In this document: positions 36,794-46,682 of the stretch, in pieces
How the letters are laid out: the number at the start of each line of letters is the position of its first letter
How positions within the stretch are numbered: the stretch's first letter is position 1
Assembly (NCBI RefSeq): GCF_002835465.1
Contig: NZ_PIZM01000006.1
Location: 310,001 to 374,000 of the forward strand
DNA from: Psychromonas sp. psych-6C06
Lineage (GTDB): Bacteria; Pseudomonadota; Gammaproteobacteria; Enterobacterales; Psychromonadaceae
Direction: 5' to 3'
DNA length: 64,000 nucleotides
The notes under the pieces: generated by a model
What the model saw: the letters and a program-made list of their open reading frames with translations, nothing else
Databases searched by the model: none
Told to the model about the DNA's origin: nothing
Made by a program: the position numbers and the translations under genes

Positions 36794-37618
36794 ATGAAAA
36801 GCAAAACGGTACAATTAAAAGCAGATGCACAGGGTGATTTAGCTTTTTTACAAATCACTGACACTCATCTTTTTGCGGATAGGCAAAAGGATTTACTCGG
36901 TATAAAAACAGTACAAAGTTTTGAAGCTGTAGTTGCGCATGCAAGTAAATATAAGCAATGTCATGCAGTATTGTCGACTGGCGACCTGTCTCAAGATCAC
37001 TCTGCGCAATCCTATTTAGATTTCAGTAAACATATTAAAACATTACAATTACCTTGCTATTGGTTACCGGGTAACCATGATATGCAATCGGTGATGCTTC
37101 CTAGTTTACTGTCAGAAGGTTTAGCTCAAACGACGGTCATTGAAAGTGATCATTGGCAGGTTGTGCTTCTCGACTCACAAGTTGAAGGCGTACCACATGG
37201 CCTATTAAGCCCTAGCCAGTTAGCCTTTTTGCGTAAAACGCTGACGAATAAACCGCAAAAAAATACACTTATTTGTGTGCATCATCATGTTTTACCTGTC
37301 GGTAGCGCTTGGTTAGACCAGCATATTCTAAAAAATGCTGATGAGTTATTGTCGTTAATCAAGCCTTTTAGCAATGTGAAAGCGGTGCTTTCTGGGCATG
37401 TTCATCAAGCTGGTGACAAATTACAAGATGGTGTGCGTTTTATTACCACTCCTTCGACCTGTGTGCAGTTTAAACCTAATAGTGATGATTTTGCATTAGA
37501 TAGTGTGGCGCCGGGATATCGTTATTTGAAGCTTAGTGCGCAGGGGGAAATAGAAACCGTAGTAGAGCGTATCGATAAAGATGCTTTCTCGGTGGATGCA
37601 GATGCAACGGGCTACTAA
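36794..37618 (+). CDS. cpdA: 3',5'-cyclic-AMP phosphodiesterase CpdA
   Basis: Class III metallophosphatase that hydrolyses cAMP, lowering CRP activity. From ATG 36794 it is 274 residues (E. coli 275). A TTG at 36764 would add 10 residues, but TAGGTG precedes the ATG. Metal motifs are all present: LQITDTHLF (DxH), STGDLSQD (GD), PGNHD, HHHVLP and SGHVHQ. Its stop overlaps the yqiA ATG (TAATG). Confidence 0.96.
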   Translation: MKSKTVQLKADAQGDLAFLQITDTHLFADRQKDLLGIKTVQSFEAVVAHASKYKQCHAVLSTGDLSQDHSAQSYLDFSKHIKTLQLPCYWLPGNHDMQSVMLPSLLSEGLAQTTVIESDHWQVVLLDSQVEGVPHGLLSPSQLAFLRKTLTNKPQKNTLICVHHHVLPVGSAWLDQHILKNADELLSLIKPFSNVKAVLSGHVHQAGDKLQDGVRFITTPSTCVQFKPNSDDFALDSVAPGYRYLKLSAQGEIETVVERIDKDAFSVDADATGY

Positions 37619-38190
37619 TGGCAAAGATACTATTATCTTTACACGGTTTTCATAGTTCGCCTGCCTCGTTAAAAGCACGTCAACTTGATGAGTATATTAA
37701 AGAAAACCACCCTGAGATTACTTTTATTTGCCCACAGCTTCCTAGCTTACCTGGACAGATGTGGGAGCTCATTGATGCTATTTTTGAACAATATTGTGAT
37801 GATGATATTGCGGTAGTAGGTAGTTCATTAGGTGGGTATCTTGCGACTAAAGTTGCTCAACATTATAAATGTCGAGTTATTTTAGTGAATCCAGCTGTTA
37901 CTCCCTACCGCCTATTACAAGTTTACGAAGGAATACAAACCCATCCATATACTGGAGATGTATATCAGATTGATAATGATTACATGCAACAACTTAAGGC
38001 ATTAGACGTAACTAATATTGAACAACCTGTGCTTTTTTGGGTACTTATTCAAGAGGGCGATGAAGTTCTAGATTATCGTCAAGCAATGACTAAATATCAA
38101 GGTTGTAAAATAAGTTGTGAAAAAGCGGGAGACCATAGCTTTATTGGGTTTGAGCGCTATATTCCTGATATAATAAAATTTCTTTTTTAG
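37618..38190 (+). CDS. yqiA: YqiA esterase family protein
   Basis: 190-residue small alpha/beta-hydrolase (UPF0227/YqiA). LHGFHSSPASLKARQL and the nucleophile elbow VGSSLGGYLATKVA are typical; the catalytic His is in GDHSFIGFE. Coupled to cpdA by a one-base overlap and followed by parE, as in E. coli. The natural substrate is unknown. Confidence 0.95.
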   Translation: MAKILLSLHGFHSSPASLKARQLDEYIKENHPEITFICPQLPSLPGQMWELIDAIFEQYCDDDIAVVGSSLGGYLATKVAQHYKCRVILVNPAVTPYRLLQVYEGIQTHPYTGDVYQIDNDYMQQLKALDVTNIEQPVLFWVLIQEGDEVLDYRQAMTKYQGCKISCEKAGDHSFIGFERYIPDIIKFLF

Positions 38191-38370
38191 CATTAATAAT
38201 GCTCGCTAGTTGATCGTTGAAAATGCGTATTTAAACAATTAAACTTCGCTTTTTCTTGAACTAACTGTAAATGGGCTTTTTAGCGCTTATTTATGGGCTA
38301 TTTTTAGCCATTTAATGGTTAATTTGTCGTTACCGAGTTTTAATCTACCCACTTTTTAATAGGTCTTCTC

Positions 38371-40260
38371 ATGAGCGAGCAATACAATTCCGATTCCATT
38401 GAAGTTTTAAACGGACTTGATCCTGTTCGTCATCGTCCAGGTATGTATACCGAAACCAATCGCCCTAACCATCTAGCGCAAGAGGTCATCGATAACTCAG
38501 TTGATGAGGCACTTGCCGGACATGCCAGTTCAATCCAAGTTATACTCCATGAAGATCAATCATTAGAAGTGATCGATGATGGCCGAGGTATGCCTATCGA
38601 TATTCACCCAGAAGAAAAAATATCGGGTGTTGAGCTTATTTTTTGTAAATTACATGCTGGTGGTAAATTCTCAGGGAAAAATTACGAAATATCAGGTGGT
38701 TTGCATGGTGTAGGTATCTCAGTCGTTAACGCATTATCAACACGAATTGATGTACATATTCGCCGTGATGCAAAGGTTTATCATATTGCCTTTGAGAATG
38801 GCGACAAGGTCGAAGAGCTTCATGAAGTGGATACCTGTGGTAAACGCAATACCGGTACTAGCGTTCATTTTAGACCTGATGCTAAATATTTCGATAGCGC
38901 CAAATTTTCAGTATCGCGCTTATTGCACCTATTAAAAGCTAAAGCAGTATTATGTCCGGGCTTAAGCATTAAATTTAAAGATAAAGTTAATAAAAATAAC
39001 TATGAATGGTGTTATCAAGATGGTTTAAACGACTATTTGTTAGAAGCTGTATCTGAAAATGAATTGTTGCCGGCAACGCCATTTGTTGGGCAATTTACGG
39101 CTAACCGCGAAACTGCGGATTGGGCCGTTGTTTGGTTACCAGAAGGTGGTGACTCTATCTCTGAAAGCTACGTTAACCTTATACCCACAGCACAGGGTGG
39201 TACACACGTTAATGGCTTTAGACAGGGGCTATTAGATGCGATGCGCGAATTTTGCGATATTCGTAATTTACTACCACGAGGAATTAAGCTAAGTCCTGAA
39301 GATATATGGGATAAGTGTGCTTATATTCTCTCTGTTAAAATCAAAGAGCCACAATTTGCAGGTCAAACTAAAGAGCGCTTATCTTCTCGTCAATGTGCTG
39401 CATTTGTTTCAGGAGTTGTTAAAGATGCCTTTAGCTTATGGTTAAATGCAAATGTTAACGAAGCAGAAGCATTGGCTGAATTTTGTATTAACAATGCACA
39501 AACTCGCACCCGTAAAAGTAAGAAAGTTGCACGTAAAAAAATAACACAGGGACCGGCATTACCGGGTAAGTTAACCGATTGTTCAGGACAAGATCCGGAA
39601 CGAGGTGAGCTGTTTTTGGTGGAAGGAGACTCAGCAGGAGGCTCTGCTAAACAGGCTCGAGATCGTGATTTTCAAGCTATTTTACCTTTACGCGGGAAAA
39701 TTAAAAACACGTGGGAAGATGAGTCCGATATTATTTTGAATTCAGAAGAGATCCACAATATTTCAGTGGCGATAGGCATCGACCCCGCTTCTAAGGATCT
39801 TTCAGGATTACGCTACGGGAAAATATGCATTCTTGCAGATGCCGATTCCGATGGGCTACATATCGCCACCTTAATTTGTGCGTTGTTTGTACAACATTTT
39901 CGCGCTGTTGTTGATGCCGGCCATTTTTATGTGGCGATGCCTCCCTTGTATCGTATCGATGTAGGTAAAGAAGTTTTTTATGCCCTTGATGAAGATGAAA
40001 AAGAAGGCATTTTAGACCGAATTGAAGCTGAGAAAAAGCGCGGTAAAGTGGGTGTACAACGCTTCAAAGGATTGGGAGAAATGAATCCTGATCAACTTCG
40101 TGAAACAACCATGGATCCTAATACACGCCGATTAGTTCAGCTTACTAGTGGTGACGCTGAAAAAATGCTGGAAATGATGGATATGTTGCTAGCTAAAAAG
40201 CGTGCATCGGATCGCAAGGTCTGGTTAGAAAGCAGTGGTGATATGCTATCGGTGGATTAA
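38371..40260 (+). CDS. parE: DNA topoisomerase IV subunit B
   Basis: ATPase subunit of the decatenating type II topoisomerase; 629 residues, normal length. GHKL motifs EVIDNSVDEALAG, DDGRGMP and GGLHGVGISVVNALS are followed by the TOPRIM domain ELFLVEGDSAGGSAKQARDRDFQAILPLRGK and DADSDGLHI. GyrB-type extra insert is absent, confirming ParE. parC is not adjacent. Confidence 0.98.
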   Translation: MSEQYNSDSIEVLNGLDPVRHRPGMYTETNRPNHLAQEVIDNSVDEALAGHASSIQVILHEDQSLEVIDDGRGMPIDIHPEEKISGVELIFCKLHAGGKFSGKNYEISGGLHGVGISVVNALSTRIDVHIRRDAKVYHIAFENGDKVEELHEVDTCGKRNTGTSVHFRPDAKYFDSAKFSVSRLLHLLKAKAVLCPGLSIKFKDKVNKNNYEWCYQDGLNDYLLEAVSENELLPATPFVGQFTANRETADWAVVWLPEGGDSISESYVNLIPTAQGGTHVNGFRQGLLDAMREFCDIRNLLPRGIKLSPEDIWDKCAYILSVKIKEPQFAGQTKERLSSRQCAAFVSGVVKDAFSLWLNANVNEAEALAEFCINNAQTRTRKSKKVARKKITQGPALPGKLTDCSGQDPERGELFLVEGDSAGGSAKQARDRDFQAILPLRGKIKNTWEDESDIILNSEEIHNISVAIGIDPASKDLSGLRYGKICILADADSDGLHIATLICALFVQHFRAVVDAGHFYVAMPPLYRIDVGKEVFYALDEDEKEGILDRIEAEKKRGKVGVQRFKGLGEMNPDQLRETTMDPNTRRLVQLTSGDAEKMLEMMDMLLAKKRASDRKVWLESSGDMLSVD

Positions 40261-40575
40261 TGCTTTAAGAAAAAAAGTTACTTTATTTAGGCCATGACAA
40301 TAAGCCATTTACAACATCGTCATGGCTTCTCAATCATGTCACCTTATCCATTGCCTACTATTTACTTTAAGCTATCGCCTTCTACATTTCTAAAATGAGA
40401 GGTTGACGGCGAAGTAAAGTAATTCATTTCTAATAAATATCCGCATTGAATGCCAGTTAAGTTAATTAGTCTATTATAAATATGAAACCTTATTGCTAAT
40501 AAAATCAGTATTTAGCCATCTTTATTAGCGTTAAAAATCACGTCTCATATTATTTTAATTACTGGTGCCTATTGC
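40261..40575. other. Intergenic region between parE and the TRAP-type lipoprotein
   Basis: 315 bp. A loose inverted repeat (GCCATGAC near 40292 and GTCATGGC near 40320) lies just after parE but has no T-run. No gene or repeat family seen in this window was recognised here; the promoter of the following operon should be inside. Confidence 0.4.
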
Positions 40576-41652
40576 ATGAAACTATTATCCATTAAACCGC
40601 AAAATATTCTTTTTATAATGGCTAGCATTGCAGTGCTATTAACACTTCAATCATGTCAGTCTAAACCCGAAGTCATTAAATGGCAGTTGCAATCGCAAGC
40701 AACGAAAAGCAGTACTGATTATAAAGAGTTGGTCAAAATGGCTGAAAATATTAAAGTGATGAGTGGTGGTCGTTTTATTATCACCCCTTATCCTGGTGGT
40801 GAGATAACCAATGGGCCAGATATCTTTAATGCCGTCAAAGTAGGTAAAGTGCAAATGGGAAGTGGTTGGCCAAATTGGTGGTCCGGTCAACATCCTGCTT
40901 GGGCTGTGATGAATGCAGGCCCCTTTGACTTCATGAACATTGACGCCTCACTGATGTACTTCTTAGCGGGAGAAGGGACAAAGTTAGCTAACGAGTTAGC
41001 AAACCCTGAAGGCGTTATTTGGCGAGCCGCGTGGTGGCCAGGCATGGAGTTTGGTTTGTTATCCAAGAAACCGATTACTGGTATAAATGATCTTAAGGAG
41101 ATGAATGTCAGAATAGGCCCTGGACTGCCTAGTGAAGTACTTGCAGCCACAACAGGTGCCTATGCCATCCCATTAGTACCGAATGAAATTAAGTCTTCTC
41201 TGCAGAACAATTCTTTGGATGCTGTTGAGTGGACAAGTGTTTCGGGGGCGTGGAACTTAGGGCTAAATGATATTGCCAAGCATGCGATTGTTCCGGCAAT
41301 TTGGCAACCTTCTGTATTGGCTGACTTTTTGATTAATCAACAAGCGTATCAGGCATTACCTGGCGACTTACAAGCCATATTAGAAACTGCGATTAAATCA
41401 TATACATTAACCACAACAATGAAGGCAAAAGTTGAAGATTTTGAAGCACTACACGCATTCAAAAATAATGGTACTCAAATTACGCAATGGTCAGACAGCG
41501 ATATTGAGCAATGGCGCACTGTATCAGAAAAAATAGTAGGGGAATATAAAGCGAAGGATGAGTTTACCAAGCGATTAATCGAATCAAAACAAGACTTTAA
41601 AAAAGAATATACGCTCTATTATCAGTTGTTTGGAGCTTATGATAATAAATGA
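40576..41652 (+). CDS. TRAP-type (DctP family) solute-binding lipoprotein
   Basis: Probable sensor-linked binding protein of 358 residues. A lipobox LTLQSC puts the lipidated cysteine at residue 27. The body is DctP-like: [58 protein letters not shown] and [18 protein letters not shown], with the conserved Arg of the ligand carboxylate site (NVRIG). No TRAP permease genes (DctQ/DctM) are present. Instead its stop overlaps the ATG of a hybrid histidine kinase (ATGA), so it probably presents a ligand to that kinase (inference). The ligand is likely an organic acid by family. Confidence 0.9.
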   Translation: MKLLSIKPQNILFIMASIAVLLTLQSCQSKPEVIKWQLQSQATKSSTDYKELVKMAENIKVMSGGRFIITPYPGGEITNGPDIFNAVKVGKVQMGSGWPNWWSGQHPAWAVMNAGPFDFMNIDASLMYFLAGEGTKLANELANPEGVIWRAAWWPGMEFGLLSKKPITGINDLKEMNVRIGPGLPSEVLAATTGAYAIPLVPNEIKSSLQNNSLDAVEWTSVSGAWNLGLNDIAKHAIVPAIWQPSVLADFLINQQAYQALPGDLQAILETAIKSYTLTTTMKAKVEDFEALHAFKNNGTQITQWSDSDIEQWRTVSEKIVGEYKAKDEFTKRLIESKQDFKKEYTLYYQLFGAYDNK

Positions 41653-43547
41653 GATCCTATAATCTTTTGTCGAAAAAAGTACTGCTATTTGTCTTAGTTA
41701 CGACTATCTCTTTAATGGTTGCGCTGTTTGCATGGCGAGTTAATGTTGCAGATAAGCATATTAAAAATAATATAAATGAGCGTGTAACAGGTATTGGTAC
41801 GCGTATTGCCCAAAACGCAATTCCATTGGTTTACAACATTTATCAAAAGTCTGCAGAAAGACGGTTTACTGAAGAGACGGCTTCAGCAATTTTAGATTCT
41901 GAACTGAGTGCTGATTTTGTTTCGGCGATAAAGGTGTTCGGCAATTTTGGTCATCTTTTTATGGGAAAATATAAAGATCGTCAGGGTAAATTTATTACCG
42001 TCATCGATGATGCTGTAACGCCTGATTTTGTAATGAATCTTGATGCAGTTAGAGTACCCGTTAAGTATAACAGTATGACGATTGGCCATATTATGGTCTA
42101 TTTCTCATCAGAGGCTCAAGACGCTCAGTTACAGAAAATTATTATTCAAGAGTTATTACAAATCTTAACGCTGACAATTTTTATTGTATTATTAATCTTT
42201 CTAACACGAAAATCATTGATTGAAAAAAATAACGCAGAATCTGCGTTAATCGAGTTAGAAGTTACACAGGCTAAATTGGTAAAATCAAGACAGCAACTTC
42301 AAGATGCAAACCTCTCTTTAGAGCAAAAAGTAGATAGTCGCACCACTGAGTTGATCAGCGCGAATGAAAAGTTATTGCAAGCCACTGAAAAAGCAGATGC
42401 AGCAAATAAGGCGAAAAGCCTCTTTTTAGCAAATATGAGTCATGAGATACGCACACCGATGAATGGTGTGATTGGTTTAACTGAGCTTTTATTGCGCACC
42501 GATTTAAACGAGATGCAGCAAGACTACTTGGTTAAATTACAATACTCCTCAAATAATCTGTTACACATCTTAAACGACATTCTTGATCTCTCTAAGATAG
42601 AAGCAGGTAAATTCAGTGTTGAAAAAATTGAATTTGATTTTATGAAAATGCTGCACTCTGTGCTGAGTATTGCACGTACTTCAGCAGTAGAGAAACAATT
42701 AGCGCTAAAGGTTAAAGTTGAACAACCTTTTCCTGCACAGGTTATCGGAGACTCCGTGCGTTGTTCACAAGTTTTTGCAAACTTAATTAGTAATGCAATT
42801 AAATTTACCGAAGCGGGCTCTATTACGATTAATTTAAGCCGAGAAGATGGAAGTGATTTTTTACAGGTTAAAATATCGGACACCGGTATTGGGATTAGCC
42901 CTGCGCAACAAAAAAAGTTATTTTCAACTTTTACACAAGCAGACGACTCGACCTCCAGAAAATATGGAGGGACAGGTCTAGGCCTTGTAATTTGTAAGCA
43001 CCTAATTAATTTAATGGGAGGAGAGATAGATTTAGATAGCGAAGTAGGTAAAGGCACTACCTTTAGTTTTCAACTGTTGCTCCCTGTTACCCAGCGTAAA
43101 AATACTGCTGAAGCTAATCACGCCGATAAAATAGAGGTGGATTATATCTCCTTGAAGCTACAGAATAAAAAGGTGTTATTAGTTGAAGATGTAAAAATTA
43201 ACCGCATGATTGCTCAAAAGTTATTAGAGCAGGCTGGTTTAGTTGTATCTTGCGCCGTGAATGGTTTAGAAGCGGTAGAAATGGCAAAAAGCAATTGCTA
43301 CGATATGATTGTTATGGATATCCAAATGCCAGAAATGGATGGTTATGAAGCAACAAAAATTATCCGAGGGCTGAAAAACTATCAACACACCCCGATTGTT
43401 GCAATGACAGCTAACGCTATGTCAGATGATAAAGAGTTAAGCTTACAAGCAGGAATGGATAGTCATCTTACGAAGCCGATTCAATTTGAACAAGTGATTG
43501 CGGAATTAGAGCGTTTAGCGGAGGTTAAACTCGGCAATAAAGCGTAA
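41649..43547 (+). CDS. Membrane hybrid histidine kinase with receiver domain
   Basis: 632 residues. TM1 is about 9-29, a periplasmic domain of about 135 residues follows, and TM2 about 168-187. A coiled coil leads to HisKA with His265 in [16 protein letters not shown]. ATPase boxes are [19 protein letters not shown] and [16 protein letters not shown]-terminal receiver holds Asp557 in [11 protein letters not shown] and the switch Lys in HLTKPI. No HPt domain or output regulator is seen here, so the phosphorelay partner must be elsewhere. Translationally coupled to the TRAP-type lipoprotein. Confidence 0.93.
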   Translation: MRSYNLLSKKVLLFVLVTTISLMVALFAWRVNVADKHIKNNINERVTGIGTRIAQNAIPLVYNIYQKSAERRFTEETASAILDSELSADFVSAIKVFGNFGHLFMGKYKDRQGKFITVIDDAVTPDFVMNLDAVRVPVKYNSMTIGHIMVYFSSEAQDAQLQKIIIQELLQILTLTIFIVLLIFLTRKSLIEKNNAESALIELEVTQAKLVKSRQQLQDANLSLEQKVDSRTTELISANEKLLQATEKADAANKAKSLFLANMSHEIRTPMNGVIGLTELLLRTDLNEMQQDYLVKLQYSSNNLLHILNDILDLSKIEAGKFSVEKIEFDFMKMLHSVLSIARTSAVEKQLALKVKVEQPFPAQVIGDSVRCSQVFANLISNAIKFTEAGSITINLSREDGSDFLQVKISDTGIGISPAQQKKLFSTFTQADDSTSRKYGGTGLGLVICKHLINLMGGEIDLDSEVGKGTTFSFQLLLPVTQRKNTAEANHADKIEVDYISLKLQNKKVLLVEDVKINRMIAQKLLEQAGLVVSCAVNGLEAVEMAKSNCYDMIVMDIQMPEMDGYEATKIIRGLKNYQHTPIVAMTANAMSDDKELSLQAGMDSHLTKPIQFEQVIAELERLAEVKLGNKA

Positions 43548-43579
43548 ACCAGCAAACTTTTTGCAGTGTTAACTCTAAA

Positions 43580-43668
43580 GCATCAATAGGCAATGCTTGC
43601 AATTTTTCCTATTGACTGGAATAACTGCAGTATATCGGCTCTGCCTTGTATCAATAAGCTCCATTCTA
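43580..43668 (-). repeat. Degenerate family A fragment A5
   Basis: TTTTTCCTATTGACTGGAAT then GGCTCTGCCTTGTATCAATAA resembles the centre of family A as oriented in A2. Both ends are lost. It lies directly against repeat C2. Confidence 0.5.
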
Positions 43669-43670
43669 GA

Positions 43671-43832
43671 TAATAGCAATCCGCATAACTATCTGATTTA
43701 CCTTGTTGGTTAAAAGAGTAGATAACTGCGTTGCATTGAATCGCAATAGTTAGCTATTAGTCAATCATAGGCCTTGCTCTCTATCATTTTTCCTCAACAA
43801 GCCCTGATCACAATATTATGCGCAATGGTATA
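43671..43832 (-). repeat. Dispersed repeat family C, copy C2 (inverted)
   Basis: TAATAGCAATCCGCATAACT at the left and TATTATGCGCAATGGTAT at the right form imperfect inverted ends. The inside (CTTGCTCTCTATCATTTTTC, CTCAACAAGCCCTGATCA) is the complement of C1 and C3. The rest of the 43548-44047 gap holds no gene that I can see. Confidence 0.75.
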
Positions 43833-44047
43833 AGCAAAGCGATATAACATCGCTATTTCCGTGAATTTTTACCATAATTGGCTTTCAATTACGCAAAACT
43901 AATAGCGCGCCTCTTAAAAATAATTACTCTCTTATTCAAGATACTATACCGCGTTCATCGACTAAAATTGCAGTCAAATAGCTGTAATAATGATCTTGAA
44001 ATATTCAACCGCCCTTAGAGAATGTATACACTATCGGGCGTTACAGA

Positions 44048-44599
44048 TTAGTTTTCTTCACGTTTCGTTAAAGGCCTGCGATTTACCACAACAGGCGTAC
44101 GTTTTTTCGTTTTTTTCTCAATGTTAGTTATCTTGATCACTGACTTTTGAAGTATGAGGTTATTCGGGTACAAAATAACATTGCCATCATCACGCTCAAT
44201 AGACAGGTGAAACATGCCGATATCTGTAATCACGCCAGTCATCTCATCATTTTCAATTTTTATTCTATCGCCAATACGGTAAGGAAAGACAAAAAAGATC
44301 AACACGCTTGCTGTGACATTACTGAGCATTGACCACTGTGCAATTAGAGCAACGCCTAACACTGCAAAAATTGAGGAAAGAAATAAAGACACGTCTCCAT
44401 AACCAATATCGATGACATTGAGAAATATGCTAAATAATAAGGCGAACAATAGGCTACTAATGCACAGCGCAATAAACTTACGTCGATTATCAGATACATT
44501 TTTCTTTTTTGCCTGTGATTGAATTTGCTTATTAACAAACTGTTTAAGAAAACCAAAAGCAATTAAAAAAATAATTGATAACATAATGTTTAATAACAT
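44048..44599 (-). CDS. Short MscS-family mechanosensitive channel-like protein
   Basis: 183 residues with three hydrophobic segments (about 1-20, 45-65, 72-110). The pore-helix and beta-domain signature SSIFAVLGVALIAQWSMLSNVTASVLIFFVFPYRIGDRIKI is followed by GVITDIGMFHLSIERDDGNVILYPNNLILQ, the MscS beta-domain. It lacks the large C-terminal cage domain of E. coli MscS, ending in a basic tail. Probably a minimal stretch-activated channel; ion selectivity cannot be told. Confidence 0.85.
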   Translation of the reverse strand: MLLNIMLSIIFLIAFGFLKQFVNKQIQSQAKKKNVSDNRRKFIALCISSLLFALLFSIFLNVIDIGYGDVSLFLSSIFAVLGVALIAQWSMLSNVTASVLIFFVFPYRIGDRIKIENDEMTGVITDIGMFHLSIERDDGNVILYPNNLILQKSVIKITNIEKKTKKRTPVVVNRRPLTKREEN

Positions 44600-44885
44600 A
44601 ACTTTCTTTCCCTTCTGCGCTTAATGGGCGCAGAGTACATGCAATATTTGGCGACAATGCCGATTCGATACTGTATATCGACTTTATCGTACTGTCTAAC
44701 TATTTGCAGGGAGTTAAGGGGAATATCAAAGTCTGTAAGCATGACTTGCATGTACAATTTGTTCTCAATAAGTGTTTTTTAGCCTTGATGAATAACTATA
44801 ATGTTTTTCCGGGGAGGGGCATTAGCGTTTGTTGGGTAAACATGTCGCTTTTAAATTCTACTGTGCATGTTTTTTCGAATTTACT
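44600..44885. other. Intergenic stretch upstream of repeat A3
   Basis: About 285 bp between the MscS-like start and repeat A3. A short open frame at 44704-44943 runs into the repeat and has no family resemblance or ribosome site. I see no supported gene; the MscS-like promoter should lie here. Confidence 0.4.
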
Positions 44886-45065
44886 TGTTGACCATTTTTA
44901 TTGCTTTTTCGCCTATGCAATGTGTAATAACCACATGGCATAGGCTCTGCCTTGTATAAACAGCAAAATGACTGTTTATTTTGTGTTGCGTGGTATTGAC
45001 GAAGTCATTACAGCAATAGCCAATAAATTATTGCAAAAATAAACCCGAAAGATCAACCGACCCTA
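44886..45065 (-). mobile_element. MITE-like element family A, truncated copy A3
   Basis: Matches the right half of copy A2 from TTGTTGACCATTTTTA to GAAAGATCAACCGACCCTA. The other terminal repeat is absent. The preserved end lies over the 3' end of the SDR gene and supplies its last three codons and the TGA stop. Confidence 0.8.
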
Positions 45066-45859
45066 GCAATAGTCTCGGTAATCGCTTTCATTACAGATTC
45101 ACATATTGCAGGATCAAGTGCATCGGGGTGAGGATCTGCAAACTTCTCTTTATCGTTGTCAAAATATAAACCTGATGCATGTGTAAACTCATCACACAGT
45201 GAGGCTTGGCAAAGAACTTCGGCACCTAAACTGAGGTCGTTGCCTACAATGCCAAATGCATTTTTGACCATTTTACTCGCAAGTAAAGATTTTGGGTTGA
45301 TAGCAATAATAGCGGGCCCACTCATCTTTAATTGCATACCTAGTACACGGGAAAAAATGGTTAATGCCAGTTTACTTTGTGCATACGCTTCACCATCGCT
45401 TAATACCTCTTTACCTGCCATTGCGTTTAAATTTACCGTTGATTGTGCCGCTGAAGAAAGGTTCAGCACACGACTTTGTTTATTCATAATCGGTAATAAA
45501 GCGTTTGTAAGTATGTAAGGCGCAATCGTATTAACCGCGAAACGAATATCTAAATTATCACTGCTACGATGATTATCTGCACTATAAACACCAGCATTAT
45601 TAATTAAAACATCAATGTGTTGGTGTTTATGTTTCAGCATGTCGGCTAATGCATTGACCTCCTTAATAGAGGAAAGGTCTGCAATATAGCTCTCAGTCTG
45701 TACACTATTAGAAAGCAGGGCAAGATTACGCTCTACCTCGGCTAGCTTGTTGCTATTACGGCCGTGTAAAAGTACATGGTGACCCTGTTTAACCAGCATT
45801 TTAGCGGTTTCAAAACCAATGCCATCGGTTGCGCCCGTGATTAAAATTGTTTTTTGCAT
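45053..45859 (-). CDS. Short-chain dehydrogenase/reductase
   Basis: NAD(P)-dependent oxidoreductase of 268 residues. ILITGATDGIGFETAKML gives the TGxxxGxG cofactor motif, VLINNAGVYSADNHRS the NNAG motif, and YAQSK the catalytic Tyr and Lys; Ser is in LNLSSAAQS. HGRN after the second strand favours NADPH. Substrate unknown. The C-terminus (ARVG, then TGA) is encoded by repeat A3, so the natural tail may have been altered. It is 56 bp downstream of the nitroreductase on the same strand and probably shares its transcript. Confidence 0.9.
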   Translation of the reverse strand: MQKTILITGATDGIGFETAKMLVKQGHHVLLHGRNSNKLAEVERNLALLSNSVQTESYIADLSSIKEVNALADMLKHKHQHIDVLINNAGVYSADNHRSSDNLDIRFAVNTIAPYILTNALLPIMNKQSRVLNLSSAAQSTVNLNAMAGKEVLSDGEAYAQSKLALTIFSRVLGMQLKMSGPAIIAINPKSLLASKMVKNAFGIVGNDLSLGAEVLCQASLCDEFTHASGLYFDNDKEKFADPHPDALDPAICESVMKAITETIARVG

Positions 45860-45915
45860 ATTTAACTCCAGAAGTAACCAAACTATTAATAGTCAATGCT
45901 CATAGATACGAAGTG

Positions 45916-46572
45916 CTAGATGATGTTTACAACACGTTCAAGTGGTAAACGAGATTTAGGTAATGCTAAGTTATAATCCTCTTCGTTGTGATGATAACCA
46001 ATTGCAAGTGCAACATCACAAACAAAACCATCTAATTCCTCTGCAAAAATATCACCAATTAACTCGCTATCGATGCCTTCCATTGTTGTTGAATCGATGC
46101 CTAGACGCGCTAAAGTATGCAATGTATTTCCTAATGCTAAATAGGTTTGTGATTTTGTCCAGCTAGCATTATTGCCTGTTTCATCAGTATTTAGGTCTAC
46201 AAATGCAAATGCACCAAATGCTTGCTCTCGGTTTTCTGCTTGTGTGCGCTTATTAATAATATCTTGATCAATAACATGTCCGTAATCTTTACGTTTGTAA
46301 GCTGGATTATGAGCAAAGAGAATCGTATGCGATGCGTCTTTAATATGGTGTTGGTTAAATTGAAACTTATTTGCAAAGCTATCAAACATACGCTGTTTTG
46401 CTTGCTCGCTCTCGATAACAATAAACTTCCAAGGTTGCGAGTTAATTGATGATGCAGAAAGGTTCATCGCCTGATAAATCACATCAAGGTCTTGTTTTGA
46501 TATGCGTTTAGAAGCGTCATATTTTTTAGTTGTGTAGCGTTTTTGTAAATCAGCAATAATAGGGTGAGTCAT
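45916..46572 (-). CDS. NfsB-like NAD(P)H nitroreductase
   Basis: FMN-dependent oxidoreductase of 218 residues from ATG 46572 (GGAG ribosome site); a TTG at 46584 is less likely. E. coli NfsB is 217 residues. RYTTKKYD near the start binds FMN phosphate, LSASSINSQPWKFIVIES is the flavin-contacting segment, and GIDSTTMEGID and ALAIGYHHNEEDYN are the C-terminal signatures. Reduces quinones or nitro compounds by family. It is divergent from a LysR regulator across a 110-bp region holding a palindrome. Confidence 0.92.
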   Translation of the reverse strand: MTHPIIADLQKRYTTKKYDASKRISKQDLDVIYQAMNLSASSINSQPWKFIVIESEQAKQRMFDSFANKFQFNQHHIKDASHTILFAHNPAYKRKDYGHVIDQDIINKRTQAENREQAFGAFAFVDLNTDETGNNASWTKSQTYLALGNTLHTLARLGIDSTTMEGIDSELIGDIFAEELDGFVCDVALAIGYHHNEEDYNLALPKSRLPLERVVNII

Positions 46573-46645
46573 TTTTTTCTCCAATTTGAATAAGCTAATG
46601 TTGTTGAATGAATCATAGTGGGTTTTATTATTTACTTGAACAGTG

Positions 46646-46662
46646 TAATGTTTGAAACATTA
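46646..46662. promoter_or_regulatory. Candidate LysR operator (17-bp perfect palindrome)
   Basis: TAATGTTTGAAACATTA, odd-length perfect palindrome centred on 46654, contains the T-N11-A arrangement expected for LysR-type regulators. It lies 21 bp before the lysR ATG in the divergent promoter region with the nitroreductase. Confidence 0.65.
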
Positions 46663-46682
46663 TCAAATTATTTTTGAGAATT

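Noticed and set aside
40292-40327. Terminator after parE
   Set aside because: The inverted GCCATGAC/GTCATGGC has a long loop and no T-run, so it was not called.
44704-44943. Open frame of 79 codons between MscS-like and SDR genes
   Set aside because: It runs into repeat A3, has no ribosome site and no recognisable family signature.
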